In this document: positions 28,008 through 36,945 of the stretch, in pieces
Position numbering within the stretch: position 1 is the first letter of the stretch
How the letters are laid out: the number at the start of each line of letters is the position of its first letter
NCBI RefSeq assembly: GCF_000012845.1
Contig: NC_009615.1
Coordinates: 1,511,501-1,575,500, forward strand
Length of the DNA: 64,000 bases
Direction: 5' to 3'
Source: Parabacteroides distasonis ATCC 8503
Lineage (GTDB): Bacteria > Bacteroidota > Bacteroidia > Bacteroidales > Tannerellaceae
Notes under the pieces: model-generated
Told to the model about the DNA's origin: nothing
What the model saw: the letters and a program-made list of their open reading frames with translations, nothing else
The model's database searches: none
Made by a program: the position numbers and the translations under genes

Positions 28008-28045
28008 GGTATGATGTTTTTAAATTTATATGATTTGAAAGTGTA

Positions 28046-29467
28046 TCACCTTTCCGGATAAAATTCCTTGGGAGGGAATGCGGTGGCTATCAGTCTTCGC
28101 ATCTCCCAACAATCCGTCAGTAATCCTGCCGACTTAGCCTGTATCAAGCAATTTCCAATGGCAGTCGCCTCAGACGGGCCTGCCAATACGGGAATACCGA
28201 TAGCGTTGGCTGTCAACTGATTCAGCAGATCGTTCCGAGAGCCACCACCTATCACATGCAATCGTTCAATCGGATGTGGCGACATCGATTTGAGTATTTC
28301 CAGCACCTCTTTATAACGATTCGCCAAGCTATAAAATATACAATGTACATAATCGGCGTCCGAAGCGGGAACAGCCTGTCCGGTTTCCTCACAATAGGCC
28401 GTGATCTCACGTAGCATACTCTCAGGATTGGCGAAACGAGGATCATCCGGATTGATCAAAGAAGTAAATTCGCTCAACTCCGCCATCCGAACCATATCAT
28501 CGTACGAATAATCCAATCCGGACCGCTTCCATTGCTCCCGGCAACGTTCCAAGATCCACATACCTGTAATATTCTTCAAAAAGCGAGTCGTACCCTCGAT
28601 ACCCCCCTCATTCGTGAAATTATTCTTGAAAGATACCTCGTTGATGATCGGCTTCTCCACCTCGATACCCATCAAGCTCCAAGTACCACTACTCAAGTAA
28701 GCGAAATTAGGAGAAGAAGCAGGAACAGCGGCTACCGCCGACGCCGTATCGTGACCAGCCACGGCGATTACCGGGATTTCCCCGATTCCTGTCTTACGGG
28801 CGATCGACTCGCTCAACCGCCCGATCAACGTCCCCGGCATCACCACCGGACACATCAAAGTAGGAGATACACCTACGGCCTCCAAGAGCTTGTAATCGAA
28901 TTTATGGGTTTCCGGGTTCAATAATTGAGACGTGGAAGCGATCGTATATTCACATACCATACGCTCCGTCAACATATAAGCCAAAAGGTCCGGTATGAAT
29001 AATATCTTTTCCGCCACTTCCTGCGGTATAAACGAGTCTTGCCCCGCCCTGAAAAGCTGGAACAAGCTATTAAACGGCATCACTTGAATACCTGTCCGCT
29101 TATAGACCTCTTCCTTGGGAATCCGTTTGAAAAAGTCCTCGGGAGCGCCGTCCGTATAAGGATCTCGGTAAGCACGAGGTAAGCCCAATAAAGAGCCATC
29201 CAAAGCCACATACCCAAAATCCACCCCCCATGTATCTATTCCGATCGAGTGCAACCGGATTCTTTGCCGGGCGCATATCGTCAAGCTTTCTATAAGAGAA
29301 GTATAAAGATGATAGATATCCCAATAAAACCGTCCGTGTAATTCCACCATCGGATTCGGGAACCGATGGATCTCTTTCATTTCAAATTTGGCATCCTTTA
29401 AGGTCCCGAGCACGGCCCGTCCACTGGTAGCCCCTATATCAAAGGCTAGAAAATTATATTCCTTCAT
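28046..29467 (-). CDS. rhaB: Rhamnulokinase
   Basis: This 473-residue FGGY-family kinase phosphorylates L-rhamnulose at O1. The ATPase start AFDIGATSGRAVLG (residues 7-20), SIGIDTWGVDFG near residue 75, VAGHDTASAVAAVP near residue 240 and the C-terminal HVIGGGSRNDLLNQLTAN are all present. It is the first gene of the rhamnose operon, transcribed away from the AraC-type regulator. Confidence 0.95.
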   Translation of the reverse strand: MKEYNFLAFDIGATSGRAVLGTLKDAKFEMKEIHRFPNPMVELHGRFYWDIYHLYTSLIESLTICARQRIRLHSIGIDTWGVDFGYVALDGSLLGLPRAYRDPYTDGAPEDFFKRIPKEEVYKRTGIQVMPFNSLFQLFRAGQDSFIPQEVAEKILFIPDLLAYMLTERMVCEYTIASTSQLLNPETHKFDYKLLEAVGVSPTLMCPVVMPGTLIGRLSESIARKTGIGEIPVIAVAGHDTASAVAAVPASSPNFAYLSSGTWSLMGIEVEKPIINEVSFKNNFTNEGGIEGTTRFLKNITGMWILERCREQWKRSGLDYSYDDMVRMAELSEFTSLINPDDPRFANPESMLREITAYCEETGQAVPASDADYVHCIFYSLANRYKEVLEILKSMSPHPIERLHVIGGGSRNDLLNQLTANAIGIPVLAGPSEATAIGNCLIQAKSAGLLTDCWEMRRLIATAFPPKEFYPER

Positions 29468-29497
29468 GGCTTAACAAAGTTATTTGTTTGACGAAAG

Positions 29498-29505
29498 CAA
29501 AAGTA
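29498..29505 (-). promoter_or_regulatory. Putative -7 element of the rhaB operon
   Basis: On the minus strand TACTTTTG matches TAnnTTTG, giving a leader of roughly 25 nt before rhaB. No -33 TTTG is seen, as expected for an activator-dependent promoter. It lies only 13 bp from the divergent -7 element at 29519. Confidence 0.5.
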
Positions 29506-29518
29506 GAAGCATTATTGC

Positions 29519-29526
29519 TATATTTG
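29519..29526 (+). promoter_or_regulatory. Putative -7 element of the AraC-type regulator gene
   Basis: TATATTTG matches TAnnTTTG exactly. It lies downstream of the possible TTG start at 29484 and 36 bp before the ATG at 29562, which favours the ATG. Confidence 0.45.
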
Positions 29527-29561
29527 CTTACGAAAATGATTTTAAACCTTTCAAATCTGAC

Positions 29562-30449
29562 ATGAACGAACTGCGGAATGATTTACTACGTTACTTGACG
29601 ATCAGCGCTACGGATGAGGAATGGGGAATCGTCGTCACGACGGTCGGATATCAATTCATCCCGCCGGGTTGCGCCTATCCACTTTCCCGGCATCCGGAGA
29701 AGTATAATTTCAAGCCTCAGACCGGGCGCATCCTGAATGAGTATCAATTGGTATATATAACGAAAGGTAGCGGGTACTTTTCCTCCCAGTCTTGTAAATC
29801 GCAAAAGATAAACGCAGGGACGATGATCCTCCTTTTCCCCGGGGAATGGCATAGTTATTATCCGGACCGGGAAACGGGATGGGATGAGTATTGGGTAGGT
29901 TTTCGGGGTATTCATATCGATAAACGTGTGGAGAAGAAATTCTTTACCAAGGAAGAGCCGCTACACCGGATCGGGCTGAGCGCTACGATCGTCGGACTTT
30001 ATGAGGATATACTGAAGTTCGCCTCGGAGGAGAAATCCGGTTACCAACAGATGATCTCCAGTATCGTGCTTCATATATTAGGCTCCGTATATTATAAGGA
30101 AAAGAACAACTCCTTCACGAACACCTATGTCGTAGATAAAATCAACGAGGCACGTATATTAATGAAGGAGAACATCGAGGACCCATTAAGTCCGGAAGAG
30201 ATCGCTGCCCGTCTTGGTTTAGGTTATTCATGGTTTCGCCGGATGTTTAAGGAATACACCGGCGTCTCCCCCGCCCAATATCAATTACAACAGAAGCTCC
30301 TTCGTGCGAAAGAGCTTCTGACTAGCACCCCTTTGACGATCTCCGAGATCGCCTATAGCCTGCATTTCGAGAATGCCGGCCAGTTCTCCACATTCTTTAA
30401 GAAGAAAGAAGGGGTTACACCCTCGGAATTCAGGGATCGGACGCATTGA
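29562..30449 (+). CDS. AraC-family regulator, probable rhamnose activator (RhaR-like)
   Basis: This 295-residue regulator has an N-terminal cupin sensor (about 20-160, with VTTVGYQFIPPGCAYPLSRH and YITKGSGYFSSQ) and a C-terminal pair of helix-turn-helices (LSPEEIAARLGLGYSWFRRM, then PLTISEIAYSLHFENAGQFS). It is divergent from rhaB with overlapping promoter regions, the standard place for a sugar-responsive activator; L-rhamnose or rhamnulose as ligand is inference. The start was set at 29562 because the frame upstream opens only with TTG and would lie before the predicted promoter. Confidence 0.88.
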   Translation: MNELRNDLLRYLTISATDEEWGIVVTTVGYQFIPPGCAYPLSRHPEKYNFKPQTGRILNEYQLVYITKGSGYFSSQSCKSQKINAGTMILLFPGEWHSYYPDRETGWDEYWVGFRGIHIDKRVEKKFFTKEEPLHRIGLSATIVGLYEDILKFASEEKSGYQQMISSIVLHILGSVYYKEKNNSFTNTYVVDKINEARILMKENIEDPLSPEEIAARLGLGYSWFRRMFKEYTGVSPAQYQLQQKLLRAKELLTSTPLTISEIAYSLHFENAGQFSTFFKKKEGVTPSEFRDRTH

Positions 30450-30464
30450 GCTGGAGTGAACCGC

Positions 30465-32336
30465 TCAATAAGGTTTATAAGGCGTACGCATGACATTCCA
30501 TGTTTTTGGTAGCCACACTCTATAACGTTCTGCCTGATTCCACGTATTACCAGCTGATGCGAAATCGCACAGATGAATCGGGCGAGCCTTGCCGTTTCCT
30601 TCCAAATCCGTTCCTAAAACCATAGGAACGGTAAAAGCCATCCAAGCGAAATCGGGGGCTTGTACCGGAGTTAATTCCACATAACCATCCTTGCTGACGA
30701 TCACGGAAGCCTCATCCACATCTCCATCCTTAAAGCGGCTATCTCTAGCCAGCACCAAAGGGCCTCTTACGATCGCTTGAGCCTCGTTCAGCTCCACCAA
30801 GCGAGCCCGCATATCCAACTCCACCGTAATTTCATCCCCTTTCTCCCAAGTCCTATGAATCGGTAGGTATGCTCCAGCCAACAGATCCGTTAAAGGCTCA
30901 CCATTGACAGACACCACAGTTCGCTCACTCCACGCCGGGATACGCAAGGCGATCGTAAAATCACTCGTCTTCTCCGGTTCCACCACAATCCGGACTTGCC
31001 CGTCTATCGGGTAGTTCGTCTCCTGTGTCATCGACACCCTCGTCTTTTTATCCAACTCTACCTCCACGCTCGAAGCCGCATATAGGTTGACATCGATACG
31101 TCTGCCGTTTATCTGATAAGCGAATTGCGGAATCATCGCGAAAGCACGAGGTCCATTCGCATTGCAACAATTGATATGCATACCGCATTGCTCCTCTCCT
31201 TCATGCCGCCAGCCCTCCAACGGACTGTATTTCGCTATTTGAGAGGCATCCGCTTTCAGCGAGGCTAGTAAAGCGTTATACATAGCCTTCTCGATCTGGT
31301 CCGCATATAAGGAATTTCCGGTTAGTCCGAGCATCCTGTCACAAATCTGCATCCACGTGAACGTCACACAAGTCTCCATCGTATGATAAGTAGGATAAGT
31401 TTGTAACGCCTTGCCCCCATACCAGCACTCGAACGCACTACCGGAACCAGCCACATTGATTTCCTCATTGATAATATGATTCATCGTTTTCTCCACCACA
31501 GATAAATATAATGGATTCTTAGTGACCTTGTAAAGTTCCAACAAGCCCTCATAACAAGACATCATCTCATATGCTTTTTGTCCATTCTCCGGAGAGAACC
31601 AAACCTTTGGATGTGGAAAACGTCCGGCGACAGGAATATCCGCAATCGCCTTACTAATCAATCGAGGGCCTTCCGGAGTCTCCCATTGCTTTACGATGTA
31701 CTTGGCAAAATCCAGATATTTATCTTGCCGGGTACGATTATACAGATACATCACCGGCTCAAGTACCGAAGAGCTTGGCATTCCTATATAATTACCGGTC
31801 GTCACGATATTCACTTTTCCGGGTCCCACCTGCGTCATCAAATGGTCGATCACCCGGCAGGCGGCATCCAAAGCTTTTCGATCCCCGGATAAGTCATAAT
31901 AAGCGATCAAACCTAAAGCCGTGTATTTCCGCCCCCATATATCCCACTGGTTCAACTGCGCTTCCTCGGAATAATTACCGATATACCCATTCGGTAATTG
32001 GGTTTCCATCAACGACTCCGCTCCATTCTTAATAATCTTGTACAACTCAGGATCTTTATCATAACGGTATGAGGCGATCGCCCCTTGTATCCATTTTCCC
32101 CAAAATTCCGATTGCCAGCGCAAGGTCTCTTCCTTATGCCGGAAAGGTTCCACCAAATGATCCACATCTTGAGCTTTCACTCGATACTCGATACAAGCGT
32201 CGATCCGTTGCCCCAAATAACCGGATATCCTCAAGTGACGTACAGGATCAGTGTTTCTTACTTGCGCATTCATACAACAAACACAAAAACAAAAGAATAG
32301 ACACGACATGCCTTTTGTTAATACGGATATACTCAT
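30465..32336 (-). CDS. Beta-L-arabinofuranosidase-type glycoside hydrolase (GH127)
   Basis: This secreted protein of about 623 residues has a signal peptide (MSCLFFCFCVCCMNAQ region) and an (alpha/alpha)6 barrel of the GH127 group. The zinc/cysteine active site is visible as YHTMETCVTFTW and HINCCNANGPRAF, matching the Glu/Cys and Cys-Cys positions of HypBA1-type enzymes, in which a cysteine is the nucleophile. Substrate may be a beta-linked L-arabinofuranose or another sugar; members in rhamnogalacturonan loci vary. It converges on the AraC regulator with only 15 bp between stops. The start at 32336 was chosen for the signal peptide. Confidence 0.85.
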   Translation of the reverse strand: MSISVLTKGMSCLFFCFCVCCMNAQVRNTDPVRHLRISGYLGQRIDACIEYRVKAQDVDHLVEPFRHKEETLRWQSEFWGKWIQGAIASYRYDKDPELYKIIKNGAESLMETQLPNGYIGNYSEEAQLNQWDIWGRKYTALGLIAYYDLSGDRKALDAACRVIDHLMTQVGPGKVNIVTTGNYIGMPSSSVLEPVMYLYNRTRQDKYLDFAKYIVKQWETPEGPRLISKAIADIPVAGRFPHPKVWFSPENGQKAYEMMSCYEGLLELYKVTKNPLYLSVVEKTMNHIINEEINVAGSGSAFECWYGGKALQTYPTYHTMETCVTFTWMQICDRMLGLTGNSLYADQIEKAMYNALLASLKADASQIAKYSPLEGWRHEGEEQCGMHINCCNANGPRAFAMIPQFAYQINGRRIDVNLYAASSVEVELDKKTRVSMTQETNYPIDGQVRIVVEPEKTSDFTIALRIPAWSERTVVSVNGEPLTDLLAGAYLPIHRTWEKGDEITVELDMRARLVELNEAQAIVRGPLVLARDSRFKDGDVDEASVIVSKDGYVELTPVQAPDFAWMAFTVPMVLGTDLEGNGKARPIHLCDFASAGNTWNQAERYRVWLPKTWNVMRTPYKPY

Positions 32337-32481
32337 AAACACAATTCTTAAAGTTAATAAATGTGATAAAGATAGCACATTCCACTTGTTCAGAACTTTC
32401 AGAATTGACAAAATAAATATGAATATTGACACACAAATCGTATCTTAAAATAAAATATCTATTATTTTTCCCCTGATATAT

Positions 32482-32513
32482 TTTGTATGAATCCCAGTAA
32501 ATACATATTTTTA
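32482..32513 (+). promoter_or_regulatory. Putative promoter of the TPR-kinase-like gene
   Basis: TTTG (32482-32485), a 20-bp spacer and TATTTTTA (32506-32513, 7 of the consensus pattern positions with A for the final G) lie 20 bp before the ATG. Confidence 0.6.
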
Positions 32514-32533
32514 CTTCAAAAAAAATTTAAGTT

Positions 32534-34078
32534 ATGAGGGTCATTTATCTTTTACTATCTTTTATGCTTTGTTTCTGTCCGGTCATGCAGGCGCAAAATA
32601 CGACGAATCAATTTATGAAACAGGCACAAAGCAGCCTGGAAAAAAAAGACTACACCAAAGCTCGTTATCTTTTTTTACAAGCTTACAAGAGCTTATCCCA
32701 ACAAGGTGATTACAAACAGGCAATCGATGCCGGTACGCAGGCGGCTTATCTATATTATTGCGAGAATTATTACCAAGAGGCATTCGATCTTTGCCGCCAG
32801 ATGAACCAATTCATCTTAACCGAGGAACTGAAGTTGCAAAAATCGCTCTATGAGCAACGCTTCCAAGTAACGAAAGAGCGGTTGGAAATGTATATTAAGC
32901 TAAAGAACGCCGCCCAAGCGCAAGTTCAACTCAATACATTAGATAATCTGGCCAGCCAAGCGGGTGATGAGAAGTTATCGAACAATTTATTATATACCCA
33001 AGCGGGTTATTATTATACGTTCGGGCAAAACGAGCAGGGGGACGCTGCTTTCCAGAAACTGATCAACCAGTATAAGGAGAAAAAAGAATACGACAAGGTG
33101 AACGATTGCTACCGGAACCTGATCTCTATCGCTCGTAAGGCAAACAACGCCCCACTGATGGAACGTACCTACGACAAATACATCGTATGGACGGATTCCG
33201 TAAAGGCTCTTACGGCAGAGGATAAGCTAGGGGCATTACAACAAAAATACGATCAGAGCCTACAGACAATACAGGAGAAAGACGATAAATTGTCTGTTAA
33301 GCAATATATGATTGTTGGACTTATTACATTCGTGGTAATCCTTATAGCCGCCTTACTTTTCTTAGGATTCCTTTTGCTGCGCTTCATCGTGCTGAACAAG
33401 AAATTAAAGAAAATCATCCAGACGACAAACGAGCATAGCGAACAACAAGCCCAATTCATCCAAAACATATCGGTTCAGATGGAGCCTACCTTGAACAAGC
33501 TTAGCGCATCCGCCAAGGAATTACAGGCGGTAGCTCCGAAGCAGGCCGAGGATGTATGGACACGGGTAGAGGCTTTGAAACAGTTTACGGTTCATATCCA
33601 AGAGCTTTCCTCCTTGGAGAATACGTTGATGGAACCGTATGAGGTTAGTTCTTTTAATGTAGGAAACTTCAGTAAGAAAATCGTGGAGAAGGTTAAAGGG
33701 GATATTCAGCCGGAGGTCAACCTCGTAACAGACGTGCCCCAATTGGAGATTAAGACGAACGCCGAGCATCTGGAACAAGTCTTATTGCATTTGTTAAAGA
33801 ATGCCGCATTATATACTTCCAGCGGTAACATTCGTCTGGAATTTAAACGGAAAGGCGCTCATGTTTGCCAATTTATCATTACCGATAATGGTACAGGCAT
33901 ACCAGATGATCTAAAAGAGAACTTATTCAAGCCATTCAATGAGGCGAAGGATCTAGCACAAGGCGATGGTTTGGGATTACCCATCTGCGCACTGATGGCT
34001 AGTAAATTAAACGGAACCCTATCTATCGATAAGGAATATAAGAAGGGATGCCGGTTCGTCTTGGTATTGCAGATATAA
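32534..34078 (+). CDS. TPR-containing histidine-kinase-like protein without phosphoacceptor histidine
   Basis: This 514-residue membrane protein has a signal peptide (1-21), TPR-like helical repeats in the periplasm (about 25-240), one membrane helix (about 258-287) and a cytoplasmic kinase-like region. The H-box position reads FIQNISVQMEPTLNKL, where normal kinases have S-H-E; the histidine is Val314. The ATP-binding domain is intact (LLKNAALYTSSGN, DNGTGIPDD, LFKPF, GDGLGLPIC). It may therefore bind ATP and signal without autophosphorylation, or act on another kinase. No response regulator is adjacent. Confidence 0.82.
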   Translation: MRVIYLLLSFMLCFCPVMQAQNTTNQFMKQAQSSLEKKDYTKARYLFLQAYKSLSQQGDYKQAIDAGTQAAYLYYCENYYQEAFDLCRQMNQFILTEELKLQKSLYEQRFQVTKERLEMYIKLKNAAQAQVQLNTLDNLASQAGDEKLSNNLLYTQAGYYYTFGQNEQGDAAFQKLINQYKEKKEYDKVNDCYRNLISIARKANNAPLMERTYDKYIVWTDSVKALTAEDKLGALQQKYDQSLQTIQEKDDKLSVKQYMIVGLITFVVILIAALLFLGFLLLRFIVLNKKLKKIIQTTNEHSEQQAQFIQNISVQMEPTLNKLSASAKELQAVAPKQAEDVWTRVEALKQFTVHIQELSSLENTLMEPYEVSSFNVGNFSKKIVEKVKGDIQPEVNLVTDVPQLEIKTNAEHLEQVLLHLLKNAALYTSSGNIRLEFKRKGAHVCQFIITDNGTGIPDDLKENLFKPFNEAKDLAQGDGLGLPICALMASKLNGTLSIDKEYKKGCRFVLVLQI

Positions 34079-34104
34079 AATAGACTCACTTTGTTTGTCT
34101 TTTT

Positions 34105-34191
34105 ACCGCGATGCGGATGCAGTGACGCTACAATCCGGGTTGCAGTAACACTGCATCCACATCGCGGTATCACTGCAACCCGGGTTGCGGT
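34105..34191. repeat. Compound palindrome between convergent genes
   Basis: 34105-34124 and 34149-34168 are reverse complements at 19 of 20 positions (ACCGCGATGCGGATGCAGTG). A second, perfect 14-bp palindrome (GCAACCCGGGTTGC) lies at 34175-34188, and a related form CAATCCGGGTTGC sits in the loop. As direct repeats the block also reads as three units of 22-23 bp beginning GCAGTGAC, GCAGTAAC and GCGGTATC. It fills the gap between two convergent stops and could be a bidirectional terminator. Confidence 0.8.
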
Positions 34192-34194
34192 AGC

Positions 34195-35277
34195 TTATTC
34201 CGGCAAATGCTTCCGTAAGAACTCAATCCAGTTACCAGAGGCGATACGGTTGATAGCATCGTCCGTAAAGCCACGGTATTGAAGGATCGGGAATATCTTT
34301 TGGAGATCGGCGATCGTTACTAGGTCATACGGGCATTGCTCCGTACCGAAAGCACCATCCAGATCACTGCCGATAGCCACATGGTTCGCGTTTCCGGCCA
34401 ATTGGCAGACATGATCGATATTGTTCGCCATAATCTCCATACCACAGTTCATGCCTCTTGGAGTAGACTCGCCTCGCACCCAGTTCGGTACCATCATCCA
34501 AGCGTCTAGGGCGATACCGATCACGGCGCCACGCTCTATCAACGCCTTGATCATCTCGTCGCTAAACTGGCGGTTGTGATCTACGAAGGCCCGACAGTTG
34601 TTATGGCTCGCCCAAATCGGTCCCTTATACAAATCCAATGCATCCCAGAAAGCCTCATCACATAAATGGGTCACGTCAAGAATCATACCCAAGCGATCCA
34701 TGGTACGCAACAACTCTTTCCCCATGGCATTCAGATGACCGGTAGAATCCGTACCGTTGGCATATCTTCCGGGGCCGTAATGTGCCGGGCCAACCGCCCT
34801 CAAGCCATAAGCATACGCCCTTTCCACATGATTCACCGTGATGAACGAGTCGGCTCCCTCGATACTTAATACATAACCGATCGGCTTCTTGTCGGCGGGT
34901 TCACCGTCTTTCCAAAGAGCCAGATGCGTATCCAAGGCCTTCTTATCCCGGATCATGACCATCTGGCCCTCCTCTTCCATCGCCTTATACCAAGCAAGTT
35001 GGCCTTGGGTCTGCGCCCAAGCTTGTTCCGGGGAATGCCAACCGGGAAGTGGATTATCCGGCCCTACATAGCGACCGATCTGGGTGGCGACTACCAACCC
35101 GACGTTTCCTTTACGCAGTTCCTCAAACGATATAGTGGCGTTTCCACGGTCGGGCTTATCGGTCATACCGATTTCTCTCCGGTTTATTTCCTTTAGGGGT
35201 TGACGCAAATCCCGGTTCCACTCCAAAGCGTTCATGCTAAGGTCGAGATGAGCGTCGATAATAAATGGCTTATTCAT
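34195..35277 (-). CDS. Membrane dipeptidase (renal dipeptidase family, M19)
   Basis: This 360-residue zinc peptidase hydrolyses dipeptides, including those with a C-terminal D-residue. The HxD zinc motif is IDAHLDLSMNALEW near the start, with TNHVERAYAYGLRAVGPAHY-like, DVTHLCDEAFW and IWASHNNCRAF segments further on. No signal peptide is seen with the start at 35277; a longer in-frame start would overlap the next gene. It is last in an operon with a D-amino-acid lyase and RidA, which fits salvage of D-residues from cell-wall peptides. Confidence 0.9.
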   Translation of the reverse strand: MNKPFIIDAHLDLSMNALEWNRDLRQPLKEINRREIGMTDKPDRGNATISFEELRKGNVGLVVATQIGRYVGPDNPLPGWHSPEQAWAQTQGQLAWYKAMEEEGQMVMIRDKKALDTHLALWKDGEPADKKPIGYVLSIEGADSFITVNHVERAYAYGLRAVGPAHYGPGRYANGTDSTGHLNAMGKELLRTMDRLGMILDVTHLCDEAFWDALDLYKGPIWASHNNCRAFVDHNRQFSDEMIKALIERGAVIGIALDAWMMVPNWVRGESTPRGMNCGMEIMANNIDHVCQLAGNANHVAIGSDLDGAFGTEQCPYDLVTIADLQKIFPILQYRGFTDDAINRIASGNWIEFLRKHLPE

Positions 35278-35324
35278 TTTATTAATTGAGAGTTGATAAT
35301 TGATAATTGAAAATTTGATTACCG

Positions 35325-36428
35325 TTAATAGGTGATGCGACGTGAACGGGCAATGATAGGCCATTCGCCGATCGCCTCACGATCCCGGATCACATAAGCC
35401 TTGTCGTATAAAGCGACCGTAGGACAAATATGAACGGGAATGCCATAGAATACGGAACCTAATGGATAGAGCCGACTGTCCGGGACTTCCAAGACCAGAT
35501 GCTCCTCGCTCTGGGAGATAGGTTTCGCCTCCGGATGGTTCAAGAAAAACACACGGGGCAAAGGACTTTCCGAGGCTACCGCCTTGTAACCAAGATCTAC
35601 GCAAACATGATGCTCATCCAGCACGGAAATGACCCGAGTTATCAATAAGGCAGCTACCTTGAACGGCATATCCGGATAAGCGTTTCCATACCCCCAATCC
35701 CAGAACACAAACGTGCCGGGACTGCATTCGCAATCCTTCCGCTTCGCGTACATCGGGAATGTAGGAGTACCTCCCATCACCTTTACCAATGGATAGGCAA
35801 ACTTGCGGGATATCTCCCGGAACACACGTTCGGTCAAGGCGTACGCTGCATCCGCGCCTTGGCAACGTACCGATAGCTCCGCGTCATGTATATGTCCGTC
35901 GTAGCCATGCAACCCGATAATCTGCAGAGACTTCAGCGGCAGAATGGCATCCACCAGCGCCTCCGCTCTCTCCGGGAGGACTCCGGTACGATTCATTCCC
36001 ACGTTCAGATCGATAAAGACATCCAAGGTGATATTCCCGGCCTCGCAAAGAGCCGAGATCGCACGGGCATTCTCCGCTTGATCTACCAAGCAGGAGTAAT
36101 GGGTGGCGGGATATGCCTTTATCAAATCTAATAAGCGGGAAATCTTCGGACCTACCGGCTGATAGGCTAATAATACATCTGGGGCATTCATATGCCCCAG
36201 CATCTCGGCCTCGGCAATCGTAGCGCACTTGAACTTCCGGATTCCGGCATCCAGCAGCATGCGGGATACCTCAGCCGCCTTATTCGTCTTCACGTGCGGA
36301 CGAAGCCGGTTCGTATCGCCTATGATCCTCTTGGCCAACTCGATATTGCCGGAAATACGATCCGGATAGAACGCCAAGGCTGGCGAGTCTATCCGGTCTA
36401 CATTACTTATGACGTACCAATCGTCCAT
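35325..36428 (-). CDS. D-threonine aldolase / D-serine dehydratase-like PLP enzyme
   Basis: This 367-residue fold-type III PLP enzyme has the alanine-racemase-like N-terminal barrel with the PLP lysine in LRPHVKTNKAAEV near residue 48, and a C-terminal D-serine-dehydratase-like domain whose metal ligands are visible in YGIPVHICPTVALYD. Such enzymes either split D-threonine to glycine and acetaldehyde or eliminate water from D-serine. Which reaction applies is not decided by sequence, but the adjacent RidA gene favours a 2-aminoacrylate-producing dehydratase. It follows ridA after 3 bp. Confidence 0.85.
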   Translation of the reverse strand: MDDWYVISNVDRIDSPALAFYPDRISGNIELAKRIIGDTNRLRPHVKTNKAAEVSRMLLDAGIRKFKCATIAEAEMLGHMNAPDVLLAYQPVGPKISRLLDLIKAYPATHYSCLVDQAENARAISALCEAGNITLDVFIDLNVGMNRTGVLPERAEALVDAILPLKSLQIIGLHGYDGHIHDAELSVRCQGADAAYALTERVFREISRKFAYPLVKVMGGTPTFPMYAKRKDCECSPGTFVFWDWGYGNAYPDMPFKVAALLITRVISVLDEHHVCVDLGYKAVASESPLPRVFFLNHPEAKPISQSEEHLVLEVPDSRLYPLGSVFYGIPVHICPTVALYDKAYVIRDREAIGEWPIIARSRRITY

Positions 36429-36431
36429 GGC

Positions 36432-36917
36432 TTATTCGTATAATTCGAACAAAGCCTCTATCTCTACAGGAATATTATCGGGAAGAGAACCGAATCCTAC
36501 GGCGCTACGGGTACCTACACCGTTATCCGGCCCCCATACGGCGGCGAACAACTCGCTACAGCCATTGATCACATAAGGATGCTTTCCGAAATCGGGCGTA
36601 CAATTTACCATACCCAATACCTTGATCACTCTCTTTATCTTGTTGAAGCTACCAAGGTTCGCCTGGATGGTCGCCAACATGGTAAGTCCTACTTGCTGGG
36701 CGGCGAGTTTGCCTTCATCCATCGTCAAGTCCTTGCCGATACGTCCGATGATCAAGGACTTATCATTCCGCACAGGCCCGTGACCGGAAAGATACAGGTA
36801 TTTGCCATCTATCACACAAGGCTTGTAAACTCCGGCCGGAGCCGGTGCGGGAGGTAAGGTCAACCCTAATTTCTCAAAATTCTCATCTGCGTTAATCATG
36901 CTCATAATTTCTTTCAT
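36432..36917 (-). CDS. RidA-family reactive enamine/imine deaminase
   Basis: This 161-residue member of the YjgF/YER057c/UK114 family has the ordered pattern YLYLSGHGPVRND, AAQQVGLTMLATIQANLGS and, at the C-terminus, the catalytic arginine in VGTRSAVGFGSLPDNIPVEI. The family hydrolyses 2-aminoacrylate-type intermediates released by PLP dehydratases, protecting other PLP enzymes. It is slightly longer than archetypal RidA at its N-terminus. The start could also be the ATG six codons in. It is directly upstream of the PLP enzyme gene. Confidence 0.9.
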   Translation of the reverse strand: MKEIMSMINADENFEKLGLTLPPAPAPAGVYKPCVIDGKYLYLSGHGPVRNDKSLIIGRIGKDLTMDEGKLAAQQVGLTMLATIQANLGSFNKIKRVIKVLGMVNCTPDFGKHPYVINGCSELFAAVWGPDNGVGTRSAVGFGSLPDNIPVEIEALFELYE

Positions 36918-36945
36918 TTATATGTTAGTAAAAAAATATATTGAT

